DNA of 64,000 nucleotides. It comes from Brevundimonas sp. EYE_349. GTDB taxonomy: Bacteria; Pseudomonadota; Alphaproteobacteria; Caulobacterales; Caulobacteraceae. The notes beneath the pieces were generated by a model that ran no database searches, had not been told where the DNA came from, and saw nothing but the letters and a program-made list of their open reading frames with translations. Shown in pieces: positions 27,511-36,373 of the stretch. The translations under genes were made by a program, and so were the position numbers. Every line of letters begins with the position of its first letter. Position 1 is the stretch's first letter. Where the stretch lies: the NCBI RefSeq assembly GCF_023147505.1, contig NZ_JAHXPB010000009.1:1-64000 (forward strand), in the 5' to 3' direction.

Positions 27511-29349
27511 ATGCTGGATCGCCGCCGCCTTCTTCAGTCCGCCGCCCTAGGCGCGGGCCTTTCGGCCCTTGGGGGCGCGACCGCCTTCGGCCGGCCGCAG
27601 GACGGCGGGACGGCGGGAGCGGCGGACGGCGCCTTCAAAATCTTCATGGACAAGGCGTTCGAGGGCACGTTGGATCGCGCGCCTGAGGTCGTAACCGCCT
27701 TCGGCCTGGACAAGGGCGGGCGCGCCGCCGCCAAGTCGCAACTGACCGCCCCGACCCGCGCCGAGGAGGAGGGCCAGCGCGCCTTCATCCGCCAGCAGTC
27801 CGCCGACCTGGCCCGCATCGACCGCCGCGCACTGTCGCCCCGCGACCTGAACTATTACGACAGCATCAAGGACAATCTGGACGGGGTCATCGCCACCTAC
27901 GACATCCCCTATGGCCAGGGCGGCTGGCCCAATCCGTATCGGGTCAGCCAGCAGGGCGGCGCCTATCAGTCCACGCCGGACTTCCTGGCCAATCAGCACA
28001 CCATCGAGACCGCCGCCGACGCCGACGCCTATGTGGTGCGGGTCAACGCCTTCGCCGATGTCCTGGCCGCCGAAACGGATCGGCTGAAGGAGGAGTATGC
28101 GCTGGGGGTCGTGCCGCCCGACTTCATCCTGGCCAAGGCGATCCGCCAACAGGATGGCGTCCTGGGCACTTCGGCGGCGACCTCCCCCCTGACCCAATCC
28201 GTGGTGGACCGGACCCAGGCCAAGGGCCTGAGCGGCGACTGGGGCGCCCAGGTCCAGCGTCTGATCGAAACACGGGTCTATCCGGCCCTGGCGGCGCAGA
28301 ACGCGGTGCTGAAGGCCGCCCAGCCGAACGCCGTGCACGAGGCGTCGGTGCGCCGCCTGCCGCAGGGCGAGGAGTATTACGCCAACAGCCTGCGCTACAT
28401 CACGACCACCCGACTGACCGCCGACGAGATCCACCGCACCGGCGTCGAACAGATGGCCGAATTGACCGCGCGCGCCGATGGCCTGTTGAAGGCGCAAGGG
28501 CTGACGCAGGGGTCGGTCGCCCAGCGGATCGCCGCCCTGGGGGACGATCCCAAGTACATCTACGCCAATACCGATGCGGGCAAGGCCGAGCTGATCGCCA
28601 AGCTGAACGCCCAGATGGCGGACATGCAGGCCCGCCTGCCCAACGCCTTCGGCCGCCTGCCCAAGGCCAAGGTCGAGATCAAGCGCGTGCCGCCCGAGAT
28701 CGAGGCGGGCGCGCCGATGGGCTATTACAACGCGCCCAGCCTGGATGGGACGCGGCCGGGCATCTATTGGATCAATCTGAAGGACACGGCGGAATGGCCG
28801 TCCTGGTCCCTGCCGACCCTGACCTATCACGAGGCCACGCCGGGTCACCATCTGCAGATCAGCCTGCAGCAAGAGAGCCCGTCGGCGCCGCTTCTGATGA
28901 ACCTGTTGGGCTTCTCCAGCTATGTCGAGGGCTGGGGGCTTTACGCCGAACAGCTCGCCGACGAACTGGGCGCCTATGAGAACGATCCGGTCGGGCAGGT
29001 CGGCTATCTTCAGTCGCTGATGTTCCGCGCCGCGCGCCTGGTGGTCGACACCGGCATCCACTCCAAGGGTTGGAGCCGCGAACAGGGAATCCGCTACATG
29101 ATGGAGGCCTATGGCGACCAGGAGGGGGCGGCGACGTCCGAGGTCGAACGCTATTGCGGCTGGCCCGGCCAGGCCTGCGCCTACAAGGTCGGGCACAACG
29201 AATGGGTTCGGCTGCGCGAGACGGCCAAGACCACCCTGGGGTCCAGGTTCGACATCAAGGGTTTCCACGACACGGCCCTGGCCGCCGGCGGCGTGCCGCT
29301 GTCGGTGCTGGAGCGGATCGTCAACGGTTGGGTCGCGGCCCAGGCCTGA
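27511..29349 (+). CDS. DUF885 family protein, metallopeptidase-like (copy 1)
   Basis: A 612-residue secreted protein. The leader MLDRRRLLQSAALGAGLSALGG has the twin-arginine pattern RRxLL and should go through Tat. The DUF885 zinc-type motif TYHEATPGHHLQ is near residue 445 and EGWGLYAEQLADELG about 30 residues later, the layout of gluzincin-like peptidases. DUF885 proteins are widespread in Xanthomonas and Caulobacterales; some are described as carboxypeptidase-like, but activity here is inferred. A paralogue lies 86 bp downstream. Confidence 0.87.
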   Translation: MLDRRRLLQSAALGAGLSALGGATAFGRPQDGGTAGAADGAFKIFMDKAFEGTLDRAPEVVTAFGLDKGGRAAAKSQLTAPTRAEEEGQRAFIRQQSADLARIDRRALSPRDLNYYDSIKDNLDGVIATYDIPYGQGGWPNPYRVSQQGGAYQSTPDFLANQHTIETAADADAYVVRVNAFADVLAAETDRLKEEYALGVVPPDFILAKAIRQQDGVLGTSAATSPLTQSVVDRTQAKGLSGDWGAQVQRLIETRVYPALAAQNAVLKAAQPNAVHEASVRRLPQGEEYYANSLRYITTTRLTADEIHRTGVEQMAELTARADGLLKAQGLTQGSVAQRIAALGDDPKYIYANTDAGKAELIAKLNAQMADMQARLPNAFGRLPKAKVEIKRVPPEIEAGAPMGYYNAPSLDGTRPGIYWINLKDTAEWPSWSLPTLTYHEATPGHHLQISLQQESPSAPLLMNLLGFSSYVEGWGLYAEQLADELGAYENDPVGQVGYLQSLMFRAARLVVDTGIHSKGWSREQGIRYMMEAYGDQEGAATSEVERYCGWPGQACAYKVGHNEWVRLRETAKTTLGSRFDIKGFHDTALAAGGVPLSVLERIVNGWVAAQA

Positions 29350-29435
29350 TCGCATCCCGGTCGCGCCGGACCGACGTCGAAGACAAACAGGGACCGCCTC
29401 GGCGCGGGCGCGGTCCGTCACCGAGAGTTCGCCGC

Positions 29436-31235
29436 ATGATCGACCGTCGCCGCCTTTTGCTGACCGCCGCCGCTGTGGCGGTCGCGCCGACTCTGGTTCA
29501 GGCCGAGCCCCTTCAGACCGACGCGGATGGACGGCTGAATGGTCTGCTGGACGGCTGGTTCGAGGCCGATATCGACGACAGCCCGGAGCGCGCCACCAAC
29601 CTGGGTCTGGATCGGGGCGCGCGCGCCAGCCTGTCGTCAAGGCTCAGCGAGACCGGGCCGGACGCCATCCGCAAAGATCGTGCGAAGGCCTTGGATCGCT
29701 GGGGCCAGTTGAAAGGCTTCGACCAGGCCGGTCTGTCGTCGGCCGGGGCGCTGAACTACGCCATCGCCGCCTTCGGCGCGGAGACGGCGGCGGAGACGGC
29801 GCGCTTCGACTATGGGGCGGGGCCGGGGCGACCGTCGCCCTATGTCGTGACCCAGTTGTCGGGCGCCTATTTCAGCACGCCGGACTTCCTGGACAATCAG
29901 CACCGGGTCGAGGATGCGGCCGGCGCCGACGCCTTCCTGTCGCGGCTGGAAGCCTTCTCGGGCGTACTGGACGGCGAGACGGCCAAGATAGAGGAAGACG
30001 CTGGTCTGGGCGCCATCCCGCCCGACTTCATCATCGACCGGATGTTGCCGCAGATTCGGGCCCTGCGCGACACGCCCGTCGCCGACATGGCCATGCTGAA
30101 GTCGCTGGCGCGCAAGACGGGCGATCTGGGCCTGGCGGGTTATGACGGTCGCGCCGCCGCGATCATGGACCAGAAGGTCAAACCGGCCCTGGCCGCCCAG
30201 ATCGCGGCGCTGGAAGCCTTGCGTCCCCGCGCCACCCATGACGCGGGGGTCTGGCGTCTGCCGGACGGCGAGGCCTTCTATGCGGCAGGGCTCAAGGCCA
30301 ATACGACCACGACCCTGACCGCCCGCGAAATCCACGCCTTGGGCCGCGAACAGGTGGCCGAAATCAGCGCCGAGATCGACGCCATCCTGAAGACCCAGGG
30401 CTATACCCAGGGCACGGTCGGCGAACGCATCCAGGCCCTGAACAAGGAGCCGGCCCAGCTGTTCGCCAACACCGACGCAGGCAAGGCCGAACTGCTGGCC
30501 TGGCTGAACCGGCTGGTCGCCGATCTGGAGCCGAAACTGCCTCAGGTGTTCGGCCGCCTGCCCAAGTCGCACGTCGAAATCCGTCGCGTGCCTGTGTCGA
30601 TCCAATCGGGTGCGCCGGGCGGCTATTACCAGGGACCGCCGTTGGATGGGTCGCGACCGGGCGCCTATTACATCAACCTGCGCGACAGCGGGAACTGGCC
30701 GCGCTTCGCCCTGCCGACCCTGACCTATCATGAGGCCTCGCCAGGGCATCACCTGCAGGTGGCGCTGCAGCGCGAGTCCGGCGAGCTGCCGCAATGGCGC
30801 CGCGCGGGCGGCTTCTCGGCCTATAACGAGGGCTGGGCCTTGTATGCGGAGGCGGTGGCGGCCGACGACCTGGACGCCTATGCGACGGATCCGCTGGGCC
30901 GGGTCGGTTTTTTGATGTCCTATCTGTTCCGGGCCGTGCGTCTGGTGGTGGACACGGGCCTGCACTCCGAGCGCTGGAGCCGGGAACGGGCGGTCGAATA
31001 TATGGCGGCCTCGGGCGCCAAGCCGCTGGATGCGTCGAACAGCGAGATCAACCGCTACTGCGTCTGGCCCGGCCAGGCCTGTTCCTACAAGGTCGGCCAT
31101 ACGGTCATCGCCCGCCTGCGCAAGGAGGCCGAAGCCAAGCCCGACTTCGACCTGCGCGCCTTCCACGACAAGGTTCTGGAGAACGGGTCGCTGCCGCTGG
31201 CGGTGCTGGAACGGATCGTGGGCGGCCGCGCCTAG
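29436..31235 (+). CDS. DUF885 family protein, metallopeptidase-like (copy 2)
   Basis: A 599-residue paralogue of the preceding gene. It starts MIDRRRLLLTAAAVAVAPTLVQAE, again a Tat-type leader; the open frame extends further upstream but the leader fixes the start at the ATG 29436. The motif TYHEASPGHHLQVALQ and EGWALYAEAVAADDLDAY are both kept, so both copies should be active. The N-terminal third has diverged most. It converges on the flavoprotein gene with a 9-bp gap. Confidence 0.86.
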   Translation: MIDRRRLLLTAAAVAVAPTLVQAEPLQTDADGRLNGLLDGWFEADIDDSPERATNLGLDRGARASLSSRLSETGPDAIRKDRAKALDRWGQLKGFDQAGLSSAGALNYAIAAFGAETAAETARFDYGAGPGRPSPYVVTQLSGAYFSTPDFLDNQHRVEDAAGADAFLSRLEAFSGVLDGETAKIEEDAGLGAIPPDFIIDRMLPQIRALRDTPVADMAMLKSLARKTGDLGLAGYDGRAAAIMDQKVKPALAAQIAALEALRPRATHDAGVWRLPDGEAFYAAGLKANTTTTLTAREIHALGREQVAEISAEIDAILKTQGYTQGTVGERIQALNKEPAQLFANTDAGKAELLAWLNRLVADLEPKLPQVFGRLPKSHVEIRRVPVSIQSGAPGGYYQGPPLDGSRPGAYYINLRDSGNWPRFALPTLTYHEASPGHHLQVALQRESGELPQWRRAGGFSAYNEGWALYAEAVAADDLDAYATDPLGRVGFLMSYLFRAVRLVVDTGLHSERWSRERAVEYMAASGAKPLDASNSEINRYCVWPGQACSYKVGHTVIARLRKEAEAKPDFDLRAFHDKVLENGSLPLAVLERIVGGRA

Positions 31236-31244
31236 AGGTTTGGC

Positions 31245-32168
31245 CTAATCCGCGACGGTCAGGCCGTCGATCTGGCGCAGGCGGTTGTGGATGTCGGTGG
31301 CGGCGACGGCGGCCTCGGCGGTGGCCACGGCGATCTGGTTGAGGCCGCGCACCACGTCGCCGGCGGCGTAGAGGCCGGGCACGCTGGTCGCCTGGTGCAG
31401 ATCGACCTCCAGCCGGCCGTCGTCGGACAGGCGCGCCCCCAGGCCTTGGGCCAGTTCGGCGTTCGGCGACGTTCCCAGCGCCGAATAGACCAGGTCGAAA
31501 GCCCGCGTCTGGACCGATCCGCCCGGCCCTTTCCAGGTCAGGGCCGTCACCCGATCCTGTTCCAGCCGTACGGCCTCCAGCGGAGCGAAGATCAGTTCGA
31601 CGCCCAGCCGGTCCAGCTCGTCACGCCGTGTCAGGGCGTCCGGCGGACCGATGTGGATCAGGGTGACCCGGTCGGAATAGGTCCGCATGAAGGCGGCCTC
31701 GCGCGCGCCCTTGTCGCTGCGCCCGATGACGGCGACGACCTTGCCGGTCGCCTCATAGCCGTCGCAGATCGGGCAGATGCGCACCAGCGCCCGCTGAACC
31801 GCCCGCTCAACGTCTGGTAGGTCAGGGTGATGATCGACGACGCCTGTGGCCAGAAGGACGGCGCGGGCGCGCAGGGTCTGGCCCTCGACTTCGGCGACGA
31901 AGCCTTGGCCATCCGGGGCCAGGGTCGTCACTCGGCCCGCCGAGAGGACGGCGCCATATTCCTCGGCCTGTTCGCGCATCCGGGCCAGGATGTCGGGGCC
32001 GGAGACCCCGGCGGGAAAGCCGGGGGTATTGTGGCTGAGCGGGATCCAGCAGGCGCGCGGTCGTCCGCCGTCGATCACCAAGGTCTGGCGACGAAAGCGG
32101 GCGAGGTAGGTCGCGGCCGTCAAGCCGGCGGGGCCGGCGCCGATGACCAGAACCTCTGGGTCGTTCAC
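31245..32168 (-). CDS. Thioredoxin-reductase-like FAD/NAD(P) oxidoreductase
   Basis: A 307-residue flavoprotein of the thioredoxin reductase fold. The FAD motif VLVIGAGPAGLTAATYLARF is at residues 7-26, the redox-active CPIC pair at Cys132 and Cys135 (ICPICDGYEA), the NAD(P) motif VVAVIGRSDKGAREA near 147, and the last FAD motif GLYAAGDVVRGLNQIAVA near 275. The GTG start overlaps the DUF1176 stop (GTGA), so an upstream reading of the frame was rejected. The CPIC dithiol differs from the CATC of ordinary TrxB; the electron acceptor is unknown. Confidence 0.87.
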   Translation of the reverse strand: MNDPEVLVIGAGPAGLTAATYLARFRRQTLVIDGGRPRACWIPLSHNTPGFPAGVSGPDILARMREQAEEYGAVLSAGRVTTLAPDGQGFVAEVEGQTLRARAVLLATGVVDHHPDLPDVERAVQRALVRICPICDGYEATGKVVAVIGRSDKGAREAAFMRTYSDRVTLIHIGPPDALTRRDELDRLGVELIFAPLEAVRLEQDRVTALTWKGPGGSVQTRAFDLVYSALGTSPNAELAQGLGARLSDDGRLEVDLHQATSVPGLYAAGDVVRGLNQIAVATAEAAVAATDIHNRLRQIDGLTVAD

Positions 32169-33301
32169 CGCGTGCGCCAGGCGACAGGCCAGAAGTCGGA
32201 CGGCACGCCCGCGCATTCGCCCATCGTGCTTTCGCGTGTCAAAACGAAGCGCTGGCCGGTCCAGGTCCAGGTCTGCAAGGTCCCGCAATCGCCGATGCCG
32301 CGCCCCTTGGCGAAGCTGGACAGGGTGCGCGAACCGGGATCGTATTCTCCATTGACGGTCGAGTTGTCGGGCGCGTTCGGATCCGCGCCCGGCCCGGCCG
32401 TGCCGATCAGGGCCGCCGGTCGGGGATCGCGCCCGCCCGGTCCGGTCAGATACCAGTTGTGGGTCAGGTTGTAGGCGCCCGAGCCGCAGGGCACGGCCCA
32501 CAGCTCGGTGCGCGCATCCAGCCGGGCGGACATGACCATGTCGCTGACGGCCGGCATGGCCGATTCCTTAAGACAGTTTCCGACCTCGGTCAGGCCGCGA
32601 AGGGCGGCGGGCAGGGTCTGGTTCTGATCGCCGAAGCCCGCCTGGCTCACGGGCGGCGCAGCCGCCACCGTGGGCAAGTCAGGCGCGACCGGCACGGTGG
32701 AGGCCGGCTTTTCGCCGCGTCGCATCAGGGCCGTGGGCGTGTCCAGGCGCCCTTGCTTCTCGTCGATCCACAACAGGGCGGCCGCTGCGCCATGCAGGGA
32801 GATATCCTGGCTGGAGACTCCGCGAATGGTCATGACCTTGCCCTGGGCCAAGGCGTCGATGACGGGCCGGACGTCGCCGGGGATCTGGCCGATCGGGGCG
32901 TCGTCCTCGCTGGCCGCGTTCAGATCGGCGGCGAAGTTGCGGCCGTCGATGGTCAGGCCGATACGCGCCGGACCCTTAGCATCGTCGTGCGGCCAGTAGC
33001 CGAACACCACCTGGGGCCTGGCGTCCGGGCCAGGGTCGAGCATGATGCGAACCCAGCCGCCATTGAACCCGGAGGTGAAGCCGAAAGCCCAGCAGGTTCC
33101 GTCATTGCCGCAGGTGGCGCTCCAGTCGCGGAACGATTTGGTCTCGCTGGCGATCTGAAGCACCGGCGCGGCGGCGGGCGTCGGGGCGGATGCGGCGGGG
33201 GCCGCGGGGGCGCCGGTCTTCTTCGTTGAATCCTTGTCGCCGCAGGCGGCCAGGGCGAGGGCGGACGCCCCGACGGCGACCATCATTCGGGAAGCGATCA
33301 T
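32165..33301 (-). CDS. DUF1176 lipoprotein
   Basis: A 378-residue DUF1176 protein. MIASRMMVAVGASALALAACGDK carries a lipobox (LAAC) so it should be an envelope lipoprotein, followed by a Pro/Ala-rich spacer. The family core is recognised in FRDWSATCGNDGTCWAFGF, CxxC-like spacing included, and WVRIMLDPGPDARPQVVFGYW; the C-terminal half carries conserved Cys and Trp. Function is unknown. It overlaps DUF2945 at its start (ATGA) and the flavoprotein at its end, so it sits in the middle of a coupled operon. Confidence 0.85.
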   Translation of the reverse strand: MIASRMMVAVGASALALAACGDKDSTKKTGAPAAPAASAPTPAAAPVLQIASETKSFRDWSATCGNDGTCWAFGFTSGFNGGWVRIMLDPGPDARPQVVFGYWPHDDAKGPARIGLTIDGRNFAADLNAASEDDAPIGQIPGDVRPVIDALAQGKVMTIRGVSSQDISLHGAAAALLWIDEKQGRLDTPTALMRRGEKPASTVPVAPDLPTVAAAPPVSQAGFGDQNQTLPAALRGLTEVGNCLKESAMPAVSDMVMSARLDARTELWAVPCGSGAYNLTHNWYLTGPGGRDPRPAALIGTAGPGADPNAPDNSTVNGEYDPGSRTLSSFAKGRGIGDCGTLQTWTWTGQRFVLTRESTMGECAGVPSDFWPVAWRTR

Positions 33302-33510
33302 GCCTTCTTCAACTCCGACGGTTTGTGGGCCGCGCGTGCGCCGGTCTTGGCGCTCTCCACGATATATTCCGGGTTATCGGGAGAAGCGGCGACCTTATGG
33401 CCCTTGATGCGGGTTTCAGAGGTGACCTTCTTGAGCACCTTGCCGGTGGTCGCGCCCTGGCTATGATCCCATTTTACGCGATCACCGGCCTTGAACGTCT
33501 TTTCCGGCAT
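33298..33510 (-). CDS. DUF2945 (TUDOR-like hypervirulence-associated) small protein
   Basis: A 70-residue protein of the DUF2945/HVA1 type. The single small beta barrel is visible as FKAGDRVKWDHSQGATTGKVLKKV at residues 6-29 and PEYIVESAKTGARAAHKPSEL near the end. The family is found in bacteria and fungi and its role is unproven; a nucleic acid or peptide binding role by analogy with TUDOR folds is inference. Its stop overlaps the DUF1176 start. Confidence 0.82.
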   Translation of the reverse strand: MPEKTFKAGDRVKWDHSQGATTGKVLKKVTSETRIKGHKVAASPDNPEYIVESAKTGARAAHKPSELKKA

Positions 33511-33641
33511 GGCTGTGCTCCCTGCGGCCCCGCTTGATGCTCAGCGATCAGCCGGCGCATCAGTTCCGCGTCGATCACTGGCGGCGCCTCGCAAAAGACC
33601 ATGATCCACTGCTCGACAAGGTCGCGCTCTTCATCCGTCAT
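33474..33641 (-). CDS. Small ORF at the head of the DUF2945 operon
   Basis: A 55-codon reading frame starts at an ATG (33641) with MTDEERDLVEQWIMVFCEAP and ends inside the DUF2945 gene, overlapping it by 37 nt. It is acidic and helix-like in its first 35 residues, with PPVIDAELMRRLIAEH, and loses regularity in the overlap. GGACGACGGA precedes the ATG. It may be a real small protein or an upstream coupling ORF. I do not recognise a family. Confidence 0.5.
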   Translation of the reverse strand: MTDEERDLVEQWIMVFCEAPPVIDAELMRRLIAEHQAGPQGAQPCRKRRSRPVIA

Positions 33642-33749
33642 TCCGTCGTCCGTCGTCGTTTCGGGCCCTGAAAGACTCCGAACGGGCGCATCTGGTTCAG
33701 CTTGGCCGCGGATGGCTTTTTCCGGGCAGGGTTAACGCCGGGTCGGGCT

Positions 33750-33777
33750 TTGCGTGAACGCCCCGCCCCGCTATACC
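33750..33777 (+). promoter_or_regulatory. Housekeeping-type promoter of icd
   Basis: TTGCGTG at 33750-33756 and GCTATACC at 33770-33777 match the Caulobacter-type vegetative promoter (TTGACGS, 10-14 bp spacer, GCTANAWC). The predicted start lies about 35 bp before the icd ATG. It is one of the few promoters in the window that fits a consensus well. Confidence 0.6.
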
Positions 33778-33820
33778 GCCGCCACGATATTCCTTCCCAC
33801 AGTCACAGGCGGACACGCGC

Positions 33821-35041
33821 ATGGCCAAGATCAAGGTCGAAAACCCCATCGTCGACATCGACGGCGACGAAATGACCCGCATCATCTGGCAGATGATCAA
33901 GGACAAGCTGGTCTTCCCGTTCCTGGATCTGGAGCTGGACTACTATGACCTGGGCATGGAGCACCGCGACGCCACCGACGACCAGGTGACCATCGATGCG
34001 GCCCACGCGATCCAGAAGCACGGCGTGGGCGTCAAGTGCGCCACCATCACCCCCGATGAGGCGCGCGTCGCCGAGTTCGGCCTGAAGAAGATGTGGAAGT
34101 CGCCGAACGGCACCATCCGCAACATCCTGGGCGGCGTGGTCTTCCGCGAGCCGATCATCTGCTCCAACGTGCCGCGCCTGGTTCCGGGCTGGACCCAGCC
34201 CATCGTGGTCGGCCGTCACGCCTTCGGCGACCAGTACAAGGCCACCGACTTCCTGATGCCCGGCCCCGGCACCCTGACGATCAAGTTCGTCGGCGAGGAC
34301 GGCGAAGTGATCGAACACGAGGTCTACAAGGCGCCCGGCGCCGGCGTGGCCATGGCCATGTACAACCAGGACGCCTCGATCCGCGAGTTCGCCCACGCCT
34401 CGTTCGCCTATGGCCTGCAGCGCAACTATCCGGTCTATCTGTCGACCAAGAACACGATCCTGAAAGCCTATGACGGCCGCTTCAAGGACCTGTTCCAGGA
34501 AGTGTTCGACGAACACTACGCCGCCGAGTTCAAGGCGCGCGGCCTGACCTACGAGCACCGTCTGATCGACGACATGGTGGCGGCCGCGATGAAGTGGTCG
34601 GGCGGCTTCGTCTGGGCGTGCAAGAACTACGACGGCGACGTGCAGTCCGACGTGGTGGCGCAGGGCTTCGGCTCGCTGGGCCTGATGACCTCGGTCCTGA
34701 TGACCCCGGACGGCAAGGTGCTGGAGACGGAAGCCGCCCACGGCACCGTGACCCGCCACTATCGCCAGCATCAGAAGGGCGAGGCCACCTCGACCAACTC
34801 GATCGCCTCGATCTTCGCCTGGACGCGCGGCTTCAAGCACCGCGCCAAGCTGGACGGCAACGCGGCCCTGGACCAGTTCGCCGACACCTTGGAGAAGGTC
34901 GTCGTCGACACCGTCGAAGCTGGCTTCATGACCAAGGACCTGGCGCTGCTGGTCGGCGACCAACAGGGCTGGCTGACCACCGAAGGCTTCCTCGACAAGG
35001 TGGCCGAAAACCTCAAGACCGCCCTGCCGGACGTCGGCTAA
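33821..35041 (+). CDS. icd: NADP-dependent isocitrate dehydrogenase
   Basis: A 406-residue homodimeric enzyme of the type II (eukaryote-like) NADP-IDH group. It converts isocitrate to 2-oxoglutarate and is a main NADPH source. Readable features are [25 protein letters not shown] at the N-terminus, the substrate loop [13 protein letters not shown] and the C-terminal [31 protein letters not shown]. Length is normal. It has its own promoter and terminator and supplies the substrate of the glutamate-dehydrogenase equilibrium. Confidence 0.97.
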   Translation: MAKIKVENPIVDIDGDEMTRIIWQMIKDKLVFPFLDLELDYYDLGMEHRDATDDQVTIDAAHAIQKHGVGVKCATITPDEARVAEFGLKKMWKSPNGTIRNILGGVVFREPIICSNVPRLVPGWTQPIVVGRHAFGDQYKATDFLMPGPGTLTIKFVGEDGEVIEHEVYKAPGAGVAMAMYNQDASIREFAHASFAYGLQRNYPVYLSTKNTILKAYDGRFKDLFQEVFDEHYAAEFKARGLTYEHRLIDDMVAAAMKWSGGFVWACKNYDGDVQSDVVAQGFGSLGLMTSVLMTPDGKVLETEAAHGTVTRHYRQHQKGEATSTNSIASIFAWTRGFKHRAKLDGNAALDQFADTLEKVVVDTVEAGFMTKDLALLVGDQQGWLTTEGFLDKVAENLKTALPDVG

Positions 35042-35050
35042 GGTTGATCT

Positions 35051-35110
35051 TCTCCCCCAGCTTCGCCGGGGAGGACTGTCTCAAGTCGCGCGATGCGCGA
35101 TAGGATAGAC
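35051..35110. repeat. Repeat module downstream of icd
   Basis: This 60-bp stretch begins with a CTCCCCC...GGGGAGG partial palindrome of the kind found between the peptidase genes, then carries a copy of the nested-hairpin repeat at 35078-35110. In that copy the outer arms are GTCT and AGAC in place of GGCCT and AGGCC, while the inner hairpin TCGCGC-GAT-GCGCGA is kept. Both sides of the outer stem changed together, which supports a structural role. Confidence 0.7.
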
Positions 35111-35120
35111 AAGAATGAAG

Positions 35121-35150
35121 GCCCCGACGGAGCGATCCGTCGGGGCTTTT
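35121..35150 (+). terminator. Intrinsic terminator of icd
   Basis: A perfect 11-bp stem, GCCCCGACGGA with TCCGTCGGGGC, has the tetraloop GCGA and is followed by TTTTCGTT. It sits between the repeat module and the first DUF2939 gene. Confidence 0.9.
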
Positions 35151-35202
35151 CGTTGTGCCGGGAGCCGGGGCGTGCATGATCGGCGATAATGAGGAAGCGT
35201 TC

Positions 35203-35784
35203 GTGAAGCGGCTGTTCGGAAATCTGGTGCTGGCGGCGCTCGCCGTGGCGGTGCTGGCCTTCTTCGCCGCGCCGGCGGTGGGCTTCTTCGCCATACGTTC
35301 GGCGGCGGAGGCCAGCGATGTGGCGGGGCTTTCGCGACTGATCGACTTCGGCGCAGTCCGTCAGTCGCTGAGGCCGCAGCTGGCGGGGCGGCCCGAGGCG
35401 ATGGCGCCGGCGCCGTCCTTCCTGGAGGATCCCATCGGCGCCTTCCGACGACAGTTTGAGCAGCAGAACCCGCTGCAGCGTCAGCCCGATGTGAACGCCT
35501 ATCTGACGCCGGCGGCCCTTTCGGGCCTGCTGAGGGGCGAGGGGCGCTACGCCAACCAGCGGACGCACGCTGCGACGCCGCCGGGCGCAAAGGTCAAGAA
35601 GCCCTGGCCGCGCCCCGCCTATTGGAGCGTCAACCGGGTGCGGATGGCGGTCGCCGATCAGGGCGGATCGCGCACCCTGTTCACCTTCGAGCGGCGAGGG
35701 CCGTTCGAATGGAAGCTGGTCCATATCGGCCTGCCCGAGGGCGCAGCGCCGCTGGCCGCGCCCGCCCAGGTCGGTCGTCCATGA
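35203..35784 (+). CDS. DUF2939 membrane-anchored protein (copy 1)
   Basis: A 193-residue DUF2939 protein. The N-terminus VKRLFGNLVLAALAVAVLAFFAAP is a single membrane anchor, followed by the conserved RSAAEASDVAGLSRLIDFGAVRQSLRPQL helices and a C-terminal YWSVNRVRMAV-FERRGPFEWKLVHI sheet. The GTG at 35203 was chosen because GAGGAAG is 6 nt before it; an ATG at 35176 is in frame but has no such signal, and still earlier starts fall in the icd terminator. Function is unknown. Confidence 0.8.
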   Translation: MKRLFGNLVLAALAVAVLAFFAAPAVGFFAIRSAAEASDVAGLSRLIDFGAVRQSLRPQLAGRPEAMAPAPSFLEDPIGAFRRQFEQQNPLQRQPDVNAYLTPAALSGLLRGEGRYANQRTHAATPPGAKVKKPWPRPAYWSVNRVRMAVADQGGSRTLFTFERRGPFEWKLVHIGLPEGAAPLAAPAQVGRP

Positions 35785-35818
35785 GCCGCCTCATCATCCG
35801 TTTCCCAAAGGAGGGATC

Positions 35819-36373
35819 ATGACCCGCAAGATCGTCATCGGGGCCGTCATCGCCGGGATCGTCGCCCTGGCCGTCGCCCTGTTCGTCTCGCCCTTCCTGG
35901 CGGCGCAGGGGATCGTGCGGGCGGCGCGGGCCGGGGATGCGGGGGCGCTGGAACGGCAGGTGGACTTCCCCGCCTTTCGCGCCAGCCTGAAGAGCGAACT
36001 GAACGCCCGCGCGCGACTGGAAATCCGCGAACGGGCCAAGGGCGACCGGGGGCTGGCGGCCCTGGGGATGCTGGTGGCGCCGTCGCTGGTGGACGGGGCG
36101 GTCGACAACTTCGTCACGCCGCAGGGGGTTGCGGCCCTGGTGCGGTCCGGCGAGACGCCGGCGCCGGAACGGCCGGCGCCCGCCGACGACACGCCCGCCG
36201 CGCCCAAGGACAAGGTGCGCCAGTCATGGGCCTATCGCGGGCTGAACCGCTTCGCCGTGACCCTGACGCGCGACGACAAGCCGGAAGAGGAACTGGTGTT
36301 GATCCTGGAGCGTCGCGGGCCGTTCAACTGGAAGCTGGCCGGCGTCGATCTGACGCCCGATCCGATGATGTGA
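35819..36373 (+). CDS. DUF2939 membrane-anchored protein (copy 2)
   Basis: A 184-residue paralogue of the preceding gene, 34 bp downstream. It has the same plan: an N-terminal anchor (IVIGAVIAGIVALAVALFV), ARAGDAGALERQVDFPAFRASLKSEL, and the closing YRGLNRFAVTLTRDD-LERRGPFNWKLAGV. AAAGGAGGG lies ideally before the ATG. The pair is the only function-unknown duplicate with both genes clearly intact next to a TCA-cycle gene, but no link to icd is implied because a terminator separates them. Confidence 0.85.
   Translation: MTRKIVIGAVIAGIVALAVALFVSPFLAAQGIVRAARAGDAGALERQVDFPAFRASLKSELNARARLEIRERAKGDRGLAALGMLVAPSLVDGAVDNFVTPQGVAALVRSGETPAPERPAPADDTPAAPKDKVRQSWAYRGLNRFAVTLTRDDKPEEELVLILERRGPFNWKLAGVDLTPDPMM

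Noticed and set aside
35155-35202. Earlier starts for the first DUF2939 gene
   Set aside because: The earliest lies next to the icd terminator; none has a ribosome-binding site as good as the GTG at 35203.
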